NCBI RefSeq assembly: GCF_039555335.1 | Contig: NC_092631.1 | Span: 12,027,701 to 12,091,700 of the forward strand | DNA: 64,000 nt | Source: Amphiura filiformis | Lineage: Eukaryota; Echinodermata; Ophiuroidea; Amphilepidida; Amphiuridae | Direction: 5' to 3' | Translations under genes and position numbers: made by a program | Notes under the pieces: model-generated | Told to the model about the DNA's origin: nothing | The model's database searches: none | The model's input: the letters and a program-made list of their open reading frames with translations, nothing else | Part shown: positions 9,911-21,641 of the stretch, piece by piece | Numbering within the stretch: position 1 is the stretch's first letter | Layout: every line of letters starts with the position of its first letter

Positions 9911-12900
9911 CTTAAAAAATAAAAATAAAACAAAAGTATATCATTATAGTTATTACCTCCAAGGCCGATACACAATTAATGAACTCAAGTCTCAAGAATT
10001 GTATATTGGGACAATTTGGAATTTGGATTTCAAAGCATTTTTTAAAACTGACCATCGGGGGCACTTCAATATGACACTTTCACAGTAAGGGGCATTCGGT
10101 GAGAGCAAAATGTAAACAAATATGGGGCCATTGGGTGAGAGCATGATTTTTGGCATTCGGTGAGAGCAAAATGTAAAAAATATGGGGTCATTGGGTGAGA
10201 GCATGATTTTGGCATTCGGTGAGAGCATAATGCAAAAAATATGGGGTCACTGGGTGAGAATATGACCTTTCTTTAAATGGAACCTTTGGGTGAGAGCCGA
10301 AATAGTGCCACAGAAACCTCGAACATTGAATTGCTAGTTCTAAATGGCTTCAAATTTAACAAAGTAAAGAAGTAATCAGTGATAAATGAAAGTTGCTGTT
10401 CAAATTAAAAAATAAGGGTCTTTAGCTGATAGATCAAATGGAAATATAAGGGGTCTCTGGGGACAGTGTATATGTTTGTAAACAAATATGGGGTCTTTGG
10501 GTGACAGCGAATCTGAAAAGAGGGGTCTAAACAGCCTCCAAAGTGGGAGTGACCCCCCCACCTCCCGGCCGGGCTGACCATATCTCATGAAGTAGAGCAC
10601 TGTTAATCCAAGGGTCGGGGGTTTGAGCAAGGCACTTCACTCTACTTGCTTAGTGCTTCGGAGGGCACTTTAAGCTGTCGGTCCCGTGTACATGTATTTC
10701 TGACATTAATGCAGTGTGCATGTTAAAGAATGTCACAGGCTATTCAAAAAGAGCAGGGGATCATCCTGGTACTGTTGACTGTACTTCAAAAATACACTCA
10801 TCTACTCTAGGTTCCAGAGTAAAAAATAAGCTGTACGCAGTGCGATAATACTCATAAGGAGCAGCTAAATACATGAAATTAATGGTAGTTTGAAGCCGAG
10901 TTACTGTAATATCAGATTTGAACATAAAGTAAATAGCAATTTGCATGATGGGAATATTTTTGTTCCTTGTTACTTCTCTTTAAACAATCTGTACATCATA
11001 CACTGTACACAGACATTGGAGCTTGTTTGGTAGCGACAATAAAGTTAAATAAGCTACTGTATTCATTCCATTAACCGCCCATGCCCCTATTAGCGCCTAC
11101 CCAGCGACTTTACAACAAGCAAAATGTGATATTATTAACCGCCCATCTAATACTGTCAAAACACTTCCTTTCAGCTTACCTATTGGGTGACTATACAAGC
11201 ATGCATGTGGGAAATTGATATTGAAAATGTGCGCTAAAAGTAAATTATGACGCAATTTCATAGTGGACAGATGTATAGATACAGTGGAAACTCGTTATAA
11301 CGAAGTTGTCAGGGACAGAGAAATTAGTTCTTTATATCCAAATTTCGTCATAGGGTTGTAAAAACAATAAATAACAAAAGAATTTTGTATCTTGGTTCTG
11401 GAAAAATACTTCTTTATAACAGGGTTTTTCTTGTATCTGATTTCGTTATAATGAGGTTTTACTGTATTAAAAATATGTGTCAATAACCACCTGCAAACGC
11501 CTTAAAAATGCCAAGTTTGATGTAATTCTGACATCAAAATCGTATTTTATTTGCATGCGGTCACAATTTGATGCCATTAAATATAAACAAACCTGGACAT
11601 TTCTGGACACCATTTTTGAGGGCACATTAACTGTGAGTAATTAGATACTATCAGATGGTGATTGATGATTATTTAACAATGTAAAAAATAAGTGCTCACC
11701 CAAAATGACTGGGTGGTTAATGGAACAAATACAGTACATAATTTGACTTTATTATTCAAAGTTGGCTAGACCACATTTGAAATACGGTTCACTAGTCCAA
11801 ATAAAAACTATCAACAAGAGCATGTGAATAGTATGGTCTAGCACCCCCTAATCATTTGACATGCAATTGTTAGCATTTCAAAATTGCTTCCCAAGCATTG
11901 TAGCATACAACAACTCTAGCTCATGATGTGTTCCTGTAGCAAATATACATTACAGATGACCAAGTCATATTATCCCTCCCTCGATGCTCTATACGCTGGC
12001 GAAGTTACGTAATAATCGGATTAACTACCATAGCAATAGGTGAAAACAATTTTTGAATATACCGCGCTGCACTGATACCGCCACGCGGTACCTCTTCATT
12101 GAACCATATCAAGCTGATTACTTGCACCTGTAAGATTAGTATCTTTGAAAAGACCAGTATTGTATTCAATCTATGATTGCAGACATACACAGATGATGAG
12201 TGTAACCTGCTTGTAGTGCAGCAGCGATATGTTCAAAATTGTTTTCACCTATTGCTATGGTAATTAATCCGATTAATTACGTAACTTCGCCAGCGATATA
12301 TCTTTCCTTTTCTAGGACCAAAACACCCAAGGTCATTCATTAACCAGTGTTAAGGGCAGAGTAATGGGAGAGAACATGGACCTTTTTGAGCTTCATTATT
12401 TCTGAATTGTATGTCCAAAGTATATAAAACTAGACATTTTTGGAAAGGAAATGAGTCAAGGAATCCCATGGTGATGTCAGATTTGTTCAAAAATCTCAAG
12501 TTTTTGAAAAAATCACAAAAATTCACTTTTTTACCCCAATTTTTTTGTGACAACTTGGAAAAAAATCCGTTCGGAGTAAAAAAAATTCAGTTAGCTTTTC
12601 ATGAAGAGACATGAACTTAGGGAAGGTTTTATTTTTTTGAAATTCGTCTCTTTTTTCGAAATATTGAAAAAAACATGTGAAAAAAGCCATTTTGTCACTC
12701 TATTAAGCTAAAATTTGCACATAATGGTGTATATTTTTGTTTAAAACAAATATTTTGAAAAAATGAAAAAACCTTCCCTAGACTTTGATGAACTCTAAAG
12801 GATAGTGCAAAAAGTTTACCCTTTGCTTGCATATTTTTTGAGTTATCTTGTCACAAAAATCGCATAATATTGTCAAAAGTGAACTCTGAGAAATCGACGT

Positions 12901-15900
12901 TTTAGTAAAAAATGTCAAAATTATGCACAAAACGTCCTTAAATTTTAAAACGGTAAGACTTAAACACTTGTAAAAGCTGTATCTGGTGCATGGTCTAAAT
13001 ATGCATCTTTTTTTTTTTTTTAATCTATAATTTCTGCTTCAGTGTGCCAAAATTCAAAATAATTAAAAAATCTAAGTGGCATTTTGACTGCAAATTTTTG
13101 TTTTGTTTACACCACATTTTGCTGGCGTTAACAACATACCGAATGCGCCTTGATCATGCGTTGAACATACGCAAGAGAGCTGCGCCAAGGCCACGCCGAC
13201 GCGAATCACGCTAGCAGTAATCACAATATTTCAGATTCAAGCATTTCTGACTCAATATTTCCGCCAATCTACTAAGCTGTCTTGAGCCATGTGACTTTTT
13301 AGAGTTGAAAAGAGTGAAATAAATCAAGCAAAAATACGAATAAATATTAGCAAGTTGTATTTTATCAGTTTCAAGTGAAAGAATACATCTTAGTGTTGAT
13401 AAATATCAAAAAATCTCAAATTCGGTCGTGGACGAATGTGTCTTCCATTACTCTGGCCTTAATCGATCAATTATAAAATTTCCTGAGCATTAGGAAACTT
13501 TAAAAAAGTGTGCCATACACTGATCCTGGGCAGGCAGGCACACAGGTCGTGTAGCTATGGATACTAACCATGCGATATTTGAGATCTTGCCATGCACACA
13601 TGCTTGTATTGAGGCTATCACATGGAGCCTGGTACAGATCCTTTAGATCAAATTCATTCCCTGATGCTGAGCCTGAAAATGAGATAACAAAATCACTGCA
13701 ATAGTAAATTTTGGTAGAATCTTGCAAAACATATTTTTTCCATTTAGTACATCATAAAATTATAAATATCTTGGTAGATGGCAGCCATCTTGAAATCATG
13801 CATGGGTAAAAATTTAAAATGTCTGCAATCTTGTTAAATGATATACCAAATTATTTGTCTGATCACAAGGATTTCAACCTATTGTTATAGTTATGTAACT
13901 AGCTGGAACTATGGGTATAGTTAGTCTACAATAAACAGATCAGATCAGAAACTACTTTTGACACAGTATACAAAATGTATTTAAATTTAATTTCCACAAA
14001 TAAATTCACTGATTGACACTCTACCAGAAACTAATGATTTAATACCTTGGCATCTAATCATGACATTAGGATGCTGTAGCTCTACCAATGCTGAAGCTAC
14101 ATCTGTGTCCCTGGACGGCCTATGATATCTGAGGTGTATTGGCATATCAACATGGATAGTACCATAGTGTTTAGAGTCTGTTATTAAGTGGGGACTGTAG
14201 ACAAGGATTGTGTGCTCTGGTGATAGATATGCAGGCTGTTCAACATCAATTTCTTCGTAAGATAATACCTATAATGGAAAGAGCATTCATTAAGTTCAGC
14301 CAATGCAGTAGCGCAGCCACAATTTGTTGTTTTTTTCAAAAGGGAACCAGGGTGCCTTTGAGGCAGGGGTGGGGGTGGAATTGTCAAACATTTTTGCAAC
14401 CAAATTATTGCTCCTCTGAAGATCTTATAAGGTATCTGAAAAAATAATCAAATATACCTTGCTTAGTAAAGAGTGAAATATCTGATGAGCAGGCTGGATT
14501 TTGTTTCAGAAATATGATTGAGAATTGCAGAGAGCATATACTTCCTCTTTACATGTGCTTCATAGATTACAGTAAAGCTTTTAACTGTGTTAGCCACCCA
14601 CAGATGTGGGAACTTATGAAGAAGATGGGTTTCCCAAGTCATCTTGTGGACCTGATCAGTCGATTATATGAAGATCAAGATCTGCAGTCAGAACAAGCAG
14701 TGGAGACACAGATTGGTTCAAGATTGGAAGAGGCTTATGGCAGACCTGTGTATCCACCAAACCTATTTAACACCTACTGTGAAGACTTTAGGAGAATAAC
14801 TTTGGAGGGGTTTGAAGGTGGAATGAAGATTGGCGGTACAAAGATTAATAACCTGAGGTATGCAGTTGATACCACTCTTATTTGTCGCAGCAGAGTTGAG
14901 CTGATTGACCTTTTGAAGCGCATTATAGAGGCCGGTGAAGAGAAAAGCCTTCTCTTGAACACAAATACAAAAATAATGGTTGTAGACAGAGAGCAAAAAG
15001 GTGATGAGTTTGTGATAGATGAACAGCAGATAGAGAAGCACTTTGAATACCAGGGTTCAATGATTAACAACATTGGTGAATTGGTGATAGCACAACTGAA
15101 ATTAACAGAAGGCAACTTTGCAATGACAACTGTGCAAGGCATGTCAAGCAAAGCCCAGGCTTATCCATTGACCTCAAAGTATGCCTACTTTGTGCAATTG
15201 TGTTTTCCATTGCTACTTACATTGGACTAATGACATGAAGCTAACCAAGAAATGCAAGGTGCAAGGCACTTGGCATCAGATCAAATGAGATGGTCATCAG
15301 TGGCAAGGAACAGAGAAATAGATGGAAAATACTGGAGGAGTTAGGACCAGTGGGTGAAACAGCCTGATGAGTGACTGAGAAAAAAGAAATGTGGTTCAAG
15401 ATAACCCCACCCTAGAATCCACGAAAAGATTTGTAGTACTCAATACTCATGTCATCATTACTTCAGCATCACATGTAAGAAATGTAAAGTGTGTGTAAAT
15501 GTACTGTTATTTTGTTACTTTTGTAACCAAGATATTTAAATATAAATTATTATTTTTAATTATCAAGAAGTACAGTTAACCAACAAATGAAATTAAAAAG
15601 TAGTGGGCCAAAGTAACCCCTAGAATTACAGTATTACCTTTGGAGCTCCAAATGATTCAACTGCTTTGATTTGATCTAAATCAACATACATGCCACTGGG
15701 GACAGCTTCAACCAGCATAAACCAACATGTGTTGCATGGTGTATGGTCTTCAAATGTGATCTCAATAACACTCACCAAATCCCTGCAAAAAAACAAAACA
15801 AAATTAATTGCTTGCTAGTGATTGAAGGAGGGTGGTCCAATTCCATGCAGTGAATGAATTTGACCCCATCTCCAGTTGCAGCAATATAATCACCCTTTTC

Positions 15901-17336
15901 ATTTTGCATATGATTTAAACCTATTTAAAACTGAGGACACACAAACCCGATTTCAATCGACACACTGACAACTTCCTATCCAACCGTGACCTATCCTGAC
16001 CCCCCAATTAAAGATGGACCGCTTTTTAAATGCATTTTTATGTTATTTGTGTTGTCCTGCTTTTATTAGTATGTCCACGGTTGCAGATGTACATCAACGG
16101 TTGCAATGTGTGTCATCCTACTGTAGGTCCATGTTTGCAGGTAATTACAAATGCACCCCACCCCACACACACCGACACACCCAGACGGTGCACAGTGTCG
16201 TCAACCTATATGATAAATATCTTTTCCCTGAAATGAATCACATCTTAATACTCTGTTTATAGTGAGCGACGGGTGATTGGTATTTCACCGAATGCAAGAA
16301 AAGGCGTCCTCTCTGATTGGCTAGAAACCGATCGCTAGATCGCTCAGTGATGAAGTACAAACTAAGAGATGTAGAGATGTATTCAATTACATTTAAATCA
16401 ATATTCTATTATTGACGCAGATAAAGAAAGTTGTATAGTTGTTCACTGTGCAGTATTATATTATAGACTTGTGATTTAATATTCTATAGCCAGTGTAATA
16501 GCACCGTGGTCTGGGCTATGCTTGTTGTTTCCATAATAATAATAATTCTCAAACAGTTGAATATATCACATTATTAATGTACAATTAAAAAACGTTATGG
16601 TGAAAATGCAGTAAAATATATGTGTTTAAAGAAGCAGCTGAGTGTATTGAATTTCCAGTTAGTGTATTGAAAACAAAACCTGCATTTTACCTGACAACAA
16701 ATTGAATTTTCTTGTAATGGCAACGCCATATGAGGCACTGAGCATGCGCAGATCGTATAAACATGTATGAATGGAAACGGTGCGGTATCTCATATAGTGC
16801 AAGTAATATGCTTAGCCTGAGTCGCTCGGCCTATCTCGAACAAAATCGCCATGCGTAGCTTTTGAAGAAAGAGAGGATTTGCTGTACTATCACAGCAATT
16901 TTTGACACGAAGATATAGGGATGATGACGCTGTGCGATGCTTAATCCATAGTCCTTCTGAACTCATTCCTTGCAGTGGCAGTGTTATAGTGGGACCCTCA
17001 CATTTTTTCTCCGTATCAGTATATCCACTATTTTGGGTCAAAATCACCCTATTTGGGGCCAAAATCGCCCAACTGTAGGAAAATTTGTCCAACTTTTGCT
17101 CCCTCCCACGACCCACATGTCACTCCCCCCCCCAAAAAAAAATTCCTGGTGCCAACACTGGTTGCTCATCAGTAGAGGTTCCTGGTGCCACCACTGGTTG
17201 CTCATCAGTAGAGGTAAGAGAATTTTAAATACTGTATCCATTTACCTTTGAAAACCCTGATTTGTAATATTCCTTGTCAAAATCACATCTTTTAAATTTA
17301 GGTTGCAGAACTGGCTATTACTTCCTTTGTCAGCTT
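9761..17336 (-). CDS. PIGX: GPI mannosyltransferase I subunit PIG-X (5' incomplete, five exons)
   Basis: Exons, in gene order: 17336-17246, 15782-15638, 14268-14046, 13672-13569, 9910-9761. All junctions have AG/GT and phases fit (2, 0, 1, 0 for the internal joins), giving 236 residues and a stop. Recognised by alignment from memory to vertebrate PIG-X (PIG-X/PBN1 family): VILTR..GFQRDL, VPSGMYVD, LRYHRP, APC and QFQVPVG occur in family order, followed by one membrane span near the C terminus. In animals PIG-X is an ER type I membrane protein that stabilises PIG-M, which adds the first mannose to GPI anchors. Sequons NIT and NTS lie in the lumenal part. The exon with the signal peptide is missing; it must end with one base of a split codon and lie above 17336. 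Introns carry a LINE and several MITEs. Confidence 0.9.
10070..10300. repeat. Minisatellite, about 59 bp unit
   Basis: GGTGAGAGCA recurs about every 29 bp in alternating contexts, GGCATTCGGTGAGAGCAAAA and GGGTCATTGGGTGAGAGCAT, with roughly three full units. Related words (GGGGTCTTTGGGTGACAG) continue to about 10540. Lies within the last PIGX intron. Confidence 0.7.
10565..10780 (+). mobile_element. tRNA-derived SINE, diverged
   Basis: A tRNA-like head (A-box-like CATGAAGTAGAGCA; B-box-like GGGTTTGAGC) is followed by TTCACTCTACTTGCTTAGTG and AGCTGTCGGTCCCGTGT. This kind of conserved central block is found in several metazoan SINE families. No clear tail or target duplication is seen. Confidence 0.5.
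11055..11736. mobile_element. MITE with TACTGTATT..TTCCATTAAC ends
   Basis: TACTGTATTCATTCCATTAA (11055-) and its near-perfect inverse ending at 11736 frame 682 bp without coding capacity. A pogo-like MITE is nested inside it at 11282-11464. Confidence 0.65.
11282..11464. mobile_element. pogo/Tigger-like MITE (nested)
   Basis: The ends CAGTGGAAACTCGTTATAAC and the inverse of CAGTAAAACCTCATTATAAC agree at most positions, with TA on each side (11280-11281 and 11465-11466). CAGTNNAACCTCGTTATAACGAA-type ends and a TA target are typical of pogo/Tigger relatives. It is 183 bp and non-autonomous. Confidence 0.7.
11994..12295. mobile_element. MITE, CGCTGGCGAAGTTACGTAAT family, copy 1
   Basis: The termini CGCTGGCGAAGTTACGTAAT are mirrored exactly at 12276-12295, and the inverted arms continue through CATAGCAATAGGTGAAAACA. 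A shorter copy lies at 53213-53379. ATA lies outside both ends and may be a target duplication. Confidence 0.75.
12354..13458. mobile_element. piggyBac-like MITE, second family member
   Basis: The ends GGGCAGAGTAATGGGAGA and the inverse of GGCCAGAGTAATGGAAGA are flanked by TTAA on both sides (12350-12353 and 13459-13462). The 1105 bp interior is A/T-rich, with A- and T-runs and no transposase. The outermost GGGCAG resembles the ends of the 3027-3934 element. It lies in the last PIGX intron. Confidence 0.65.
13569..13672 (-). CDS. PIGX: PIGX exon with APC and C-W-x-x-L-K-Y
   Basis: 104 bp between TTTTCAG and a GTTAGT donor. Encodes YQAPCDSLNTSMCAWQDLKY, matching the membrane-proximal lumenal segment of PIG-X with its two cysteines. 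The open frame runs past the donor for another 20 or so codons, but the next conserved block (QFQVPVG) lies in the exon at 9910, so splicing here is preferred. Confidence 0.85.
14046..14268 (-). CDS. PIGX: PIGX exon with the LRYHRP motif
   Basis: 223 bp after an ATTATAG acceptor and before GTATTAAA. It reads in phase from the previous exon, VLSYEEIDVEQPAYLS onwards, and contains the family hallmark LRYHRP followed by an acidic/Ser stretch and a conserved NV..RCQ. Ends one base into a Gly codon. Confidence 0.9.
14514..15400 (+). pseudogene. LINE reverse-transcriptase fragment (RTE/BovB-like), inactive
   Basis: A 238-codon open frame (14514-15230) carries reverse-transcriptase blocks in order: CFIDYSKAFNCVSH (motif A, Asp present), a worn motif B region (YPPNLFNTYCEDF), NNLRYAVDTTLI (motif C, where the usual A-D-D has become A-V-D, losing one catalytic Asp) and NTKIMV (motif D). 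Degenerate 3' sequence continues to about 15400. The 5' part is missing. It sits antisense in a PIGX intron (between the 14268 and 15638 exon edges). A more decayed relative lies at 1365-1830. Confidence 0.8.
15638..15782 (-). CDS. PIGX: PIGX exon with the PSGMYVD motif
   Basis: 145 bp between TTTTGCAG and GTAATACTG. Encodes DLVSVIEITFEDH, a two-cysteine stretch (CNTC) and VPSGMYVDLDQI; the motif corresponds to the P-x-G-L/M-Y-V-D signature of PIG-X. Ends on a complete codon. Confidence 0.9.
15783..17245. other. PIGX intron; 36 bp tandem duplication at 17143-17215
   Basis: No other gene is seen. TTCCTGGTGCCA..CACTGG followed by TTGCTCATCAGTAGAGG is present twice in tandem at about 17143-17215, just after a C-run and A-run. 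Around 16260-16340 two ATTGG (inverted CCAAT) words occur, without other promoter evidence. Confidence 0.5.
17246..17336 (-). CDS. PIGX: PIGX exon, start of lumenal domain
   Basis: 91 bp between TTTTCAG and GTAAATGG. It encodes 29 whole residues including FCNLNLKDVILTRNITNQGF, which lines up with the first conserved block of vertebrate PIG-X. It begins with two bases of a split codon and ends with AG, completed to Arg by the next exon. NIT is a glycosylation sequon. Confidence 0.85.
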
Positions 17337-18558
17337 CTGAAAAATAATTTCAATACATAGTATTTAGTATAAAAACTCGATATATGTGTTTGTGAGTTCC
17401 TGACTTTAAGTCAAGAAGTCAGGAACTCAAGCGTGGCGTGAGTTCGTGAGTTCCGGACTTTAAGTCACAAAAATAGGATCTTGATATAACAAAAGTGGAT
17501 GGGCTTACAATTAAAATACTGACGCTGTGAAAATTGAACAGATTTCATGAGTTCTTGACATCCTGAGATGTCTTAACTATTTCTTTATTTTTATATCTTT
17601 ACTATTTCTTTATTTCAAACTAGCTAAGTCAGGAACACAAGAAGTCAGGATTTGTGATTACAAGATCCTGTCTTCTTGAGAACCACATGGCTCTTAGTTA
17701 CTTCTGTATTGGGCCAATTTGGCTGACTAGCAAATGTGTAAACCAAAGTAGATTTGTTAGTACTTCTGTGTTGATTGACAAATCTATCTACTATTCACGA
17801 ACCTCAGCCCTCATGGCCCCGAGTTATATCCCTAGGGGCACTCTACATGTGGATAGTGATAGAGCATGGAACTATAACTACTTCAATCACTCAATCGTTG
17901 CCAAGTTTCAAACGCATTAAAACAATTCTTTGTGAAGTTTAATGTTACCAAAATGTATTTTGATGACTTATCTTCAGAGCAAAGTTTGCAAATTTGTAAG
18001 AGATTAACCATGCTATTAACAATTCACCAATGTCTCATTTGAGCAACTTTTTCAGGTGCTACATGTATACCCCTCGAGATTGGCGTTGTTTACTTCTGAA
18101 TTTTCATTGCTTTATATGGTGTCATACTTCACTGATTCTGACACGATTTGAGATAGCTCCAAGTTCTATCCTCACATCCATCACGGGTTATTAGTGGCCT
18201 GGATGAGGATAGACTTCTTGATCAACTTCCGGGGTCCGAGTACACGCTGGTGGTCAGTGATCGCATAGAAATGGCAAGGTCTCCTCCCCTTCTATGTGCT
18301 AATGACCAATGGGTCAACAACTGCCTTATTTTCAAGACTGTTGATCTAATGTGCACAGGGTTTGACTCTTCCTGTACACAGGACCAATGGCTTTACATGA
18401 CTCCCTAACCATGAGACATTGCACATTGCATATCTGCATGTGCTAAGCAGTGTATGAGGTGAGAAGAAATTCTACAATTTTATTCTATAATGTAACTGAA
18501 TACAATTGTAGGATTTCCGACCTTAAAGGAACATTTTGGGAGAGGAAGATAATTCTCA
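17337..18558. other. Upstream of the first visible PIGX exon; hairpin at 17393-17429
   Basis: TGAGTTCCTGACTT (17393-17406) and its exact inverse (17416-17429) form a 14 bp hairpin; related AGTCAGGAAC words recur near 17630-17655. No signal-peptide exon with a suitable donor was recognised here. Confidence 0.45.
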
Positions 18559-18645
18559 CCTAAGGTAAGCCCAAGGCTCGAAACCTTGCCGATCATATTC
18601 GTCCGGCAGGCAGCGCAAGGCCTTTTACCACTTGGCCATTTCACC
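18559..18645 (-). mobile_element. tRNA-like sequence, probable SINE head
   Basis: On the minus strand GGTGAAATGGCCAAGTGGT resembles an A-box region of Ser/Leu-type tRNAs, and AAGGTTTCGAGCC resembles a B box about 50 bases on. The arms do not pair well enough for a functional tRNA, and unrelated sequence follows directly. A SINE or tRNA pseudogene is likely. Confidence 0.5.
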
Positions 18646-20854
18646 CTCCTGATACATCCAGCCGCTGTTCAAACACATATTATGGGGAGTGGAAAACACC
18701 CGGGGGAAAACACCAAATTGGTGTTTTATGACCGTTGACATTCTTTTGACACAAGTGACAAGTCTTTCAATACGTGCAAGTGTCTTTGAGTATGCTTCAG
18801 TGGTCGTGAAAGGATTCAAAAGATAACCTCTGCCCTAATAATCCCAAGCTATTGTCTGAAACTGCTCGCTGGAGGATGTATCATGAAAACTCAGTCTTCA
18901 AATGATAGTCATATAACGACCAAAACAATGTGAATATACAGGTATAACGACTGAGTTCCGCAGTCTATGATACAAGGGTCATTCAAAAAGTTCTACCTCT
19001 ATCATCACATCTCTATTATCATACATGCCAGGATATTGAAATTACCCATGTTTATACTAGTAAATCTATATCTAGGCTAAAAAATAAAAGTTATTTGATG
19101 AAAATGTGATTTCCGGTTGTTTACAATGTAGATATGTTCGCTAAAAAGCAAATACATGTACCAGGGGTGTGATTCATAGCTTGTGAAATATCCTAACAGT
19201 GTGAAATTAGGCTAAAATACCCCCAAAAAAGGGCTGAAAATCAATATGATATGATAGCCTCATCCCCAATTGTGTTACACCATACATACCGGTACCATTC
19301 TATGGACCATTGTGAAACATTTTATTTCTACATGTAATATCAAAACGGCTAGTGCAATTTACTTCAAAACTTGGGAATCGGATTATATTGGTACAGTACT
19401 GGCTGGAATCCACCGGGCATGGGCCGTGCAAAACCCACACGCGGTATTCGCGGGTTGATGTTTTGCGCGGTAGTTGTTGCACGGTCATCTCTGATGAACC
19501 TCTTCATGTGACTAGCATCTCTATACTGACTGTACCGCGCATGAGTTTTGCACCGCTTAATCCTATTCGCTTCAATCGATAGGCTAATGATTCGCATTCA
19601 TCACTTGAAGTAGTTCAACGAGATGTACCTTCATCGTTATTGATTGACAGTGACACATCATGACATGAAGCACTGAGCAGCTTGATGTTAGCTTGGAACA
19701 TGAACATTATCTTCAATACTATTTCCATGTTTAGAAGAACAGCAAAAGTTAAAACATCAACGATGCGCAATTAATTTACAAAACTAATAAAAAAAATAAG
19801 ACAACCTGTTTTTAAACATGTACAAAAATGGAAATAAAAACAGCAAATTTTTGAGAAAAATCCCCGCTTTATGCTCAAACCTGTGTTTGTACGAGCGCTA
19901 TTATTAACTTTAAAACTTCGCCCGCGATAAATTTGCAAGAACCCAACCGGGAACCTGACATTTTTGCCCGCAAAGTCAGCCCGTGATACGCTGGTCTCCG
20001 AGTCATCGGTTTGTGCATCAAATTTCCCCACACATGAATCTTATGAAATAGCAATTTATTCACCCAAAACATTCGTCTTGCCATCACAAATTTTACAGAC
20101 CGATACATAGAAGATGGCAGATATAATTCATTATTATGTTCTCAGGGTTATTAGGAGTTAAGAAAACCTAATAATGATAATACTGGATGGCTTTTTTCGC
20201 ATGATACCATAACATATCGGATTCGTCATACAAATATCGAACTCGGCGTTGGCTCGTCCGATATTTTTATGACTCATCATGCTCAGCCATCCAATATTAT
20301 ATCAACATTTGTTACATCAGTGACGTGTCTGTACGTACAAACATTTGCAGTCAAAATTATTTTATGTTTTGAATATTATTTTCACGACATGTTTGATACC
20401 CAGTTTTCCCCGGCCAGGTTTTCAAGCTGTTCTTGTTTGTTCTTAGCTTGAGACAAACACATATTTACGATCTCACAATACTTGTTCTACATGTATTTCC
20501 TTTTGGTTTCAGAACTAAAAGTGCACGTAGATTATACATCCAATGATCCATAGCCAAGTGCGCCGAAGCTCCCAGTTCCATTCCTTGTCCCAATACGCCT
20601 TGCAGTTAACAAGCATACATGTAGGCCTACTTTGTGACTTTTGGAAAAGTGCAGTTTTTGTCTTCAATTTGGGTTCATTCAGCCATGAAGTCATGGACAT
20701 CTTTCATTTTCACAAAACGCTTAGTAAACAATCATATAATTATTTCTTTAATAGTAAGTTTTATTGGTACAAAGTTTTACTTTACGATGTTATGATGAAA
20801 TTTTCAGAGGGGGACTTATTTCTTTTGATGTGTTTAGTTAGAACGGGGATGTAT
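18646..20854. other. No gene recognised
   Basis: Short open stretches only, without family resemblance. At 20215-20290 a CGGATTCGTCATACAAATAT word and a diverged inverse (ATATTTTTATGACTCAT) suggest a worn palindromic repeat. A missing PIGX first exon could lie here but I cannot place it. Confidence 0.4.
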
Positions 20855-21641
20855 CTGGGCAATTCCACACCAAAGTGGACATGAGAAAAAAATTGAAAAA
20901 TGCTTAGAACTTTGAAACTACAAATGCTACAATGACACATTTGGTATCAGATGAAAGAGTTCAATGTGCTCTGTCATTTGAGCTATCTTACAGATAATTT
21001 AAAATATGTACAATGAAATTTCTTCAAAAAACCCGTTTTTTGGTCAAATTTTGGGATTTTTTTAAAGAAAAACTGCCTCACTTTGTATCCAATTTACACA
21101 TCCTCATTAAGATGTTGTTACAGGTTTTCTGTACAAAATTGCTTAATGAGAGTTAAAAGTTTTACATACTGTGGTGTTTTTCATGATTTTTGTATTTCTT
21201 ATGTATTTTATTATCTTCTAAAATTTAGTAAACCTTTTGTCCTTCCGTTACCATGGCTAATCCACTTGGCATTGTAATTATATTACCGAAACACATAAAT
21301 TCAAATGAAAAGTGATATTAAGTAGCTAACACTCAAAGGATTACATTTCCCACCTTGAAAACAAAATGGAGCCTTACAAAATTCACATAATTTTTGCAAA
21401 AGAAATTTAGGTAAAAAATACATGTCCGTTTTACCGTCCTTCCATTACCGAGCTCATTAATATTCATATTTCATACGCGAAAGGTATTTCTGTGAAAAAA
21501 AGATGTGAAATTTGAAGGTAGCAGTGTTAGTAATGAAATGGTAACATTTGTTTGATATAACTAATAAAGGTGTTTTTGATATCCAAGTTTGAAAAGTCGT
21601 TTTAGAGTGCAAATGTCCTTCCGTTACCGTGGAATTGCCCA
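20855..21641. mobile_element. MITE with TGGGCAATTCCAC ends and internal CCTTCCGTTACC repeats
   Basis: TGGGCAATTCCAC (20855-20867) is exactly mirrored at 21629-21641. Inside, CCTTCC(G/A)TTACC recurs at about 21241, 21437 and 21616. There is no coding capacity in 787 bp. Confidence 0.6.

Noticed and set aside
18559..18645. Functional tRNA on the minus strand
   Set aside because: A- and B-box-like words are present but the stems do not pair; SINE head or pseudogene is more likely. The same applies to 51043-51093 and 58270-58345.
19364..20108. Minus-strand frames starting at 19597 and 20108 as the missing PIGX first exon
   Set aside because: No N-terminal hydrophobic signal segment followed by a donor in the needed phase (one base into a codon).
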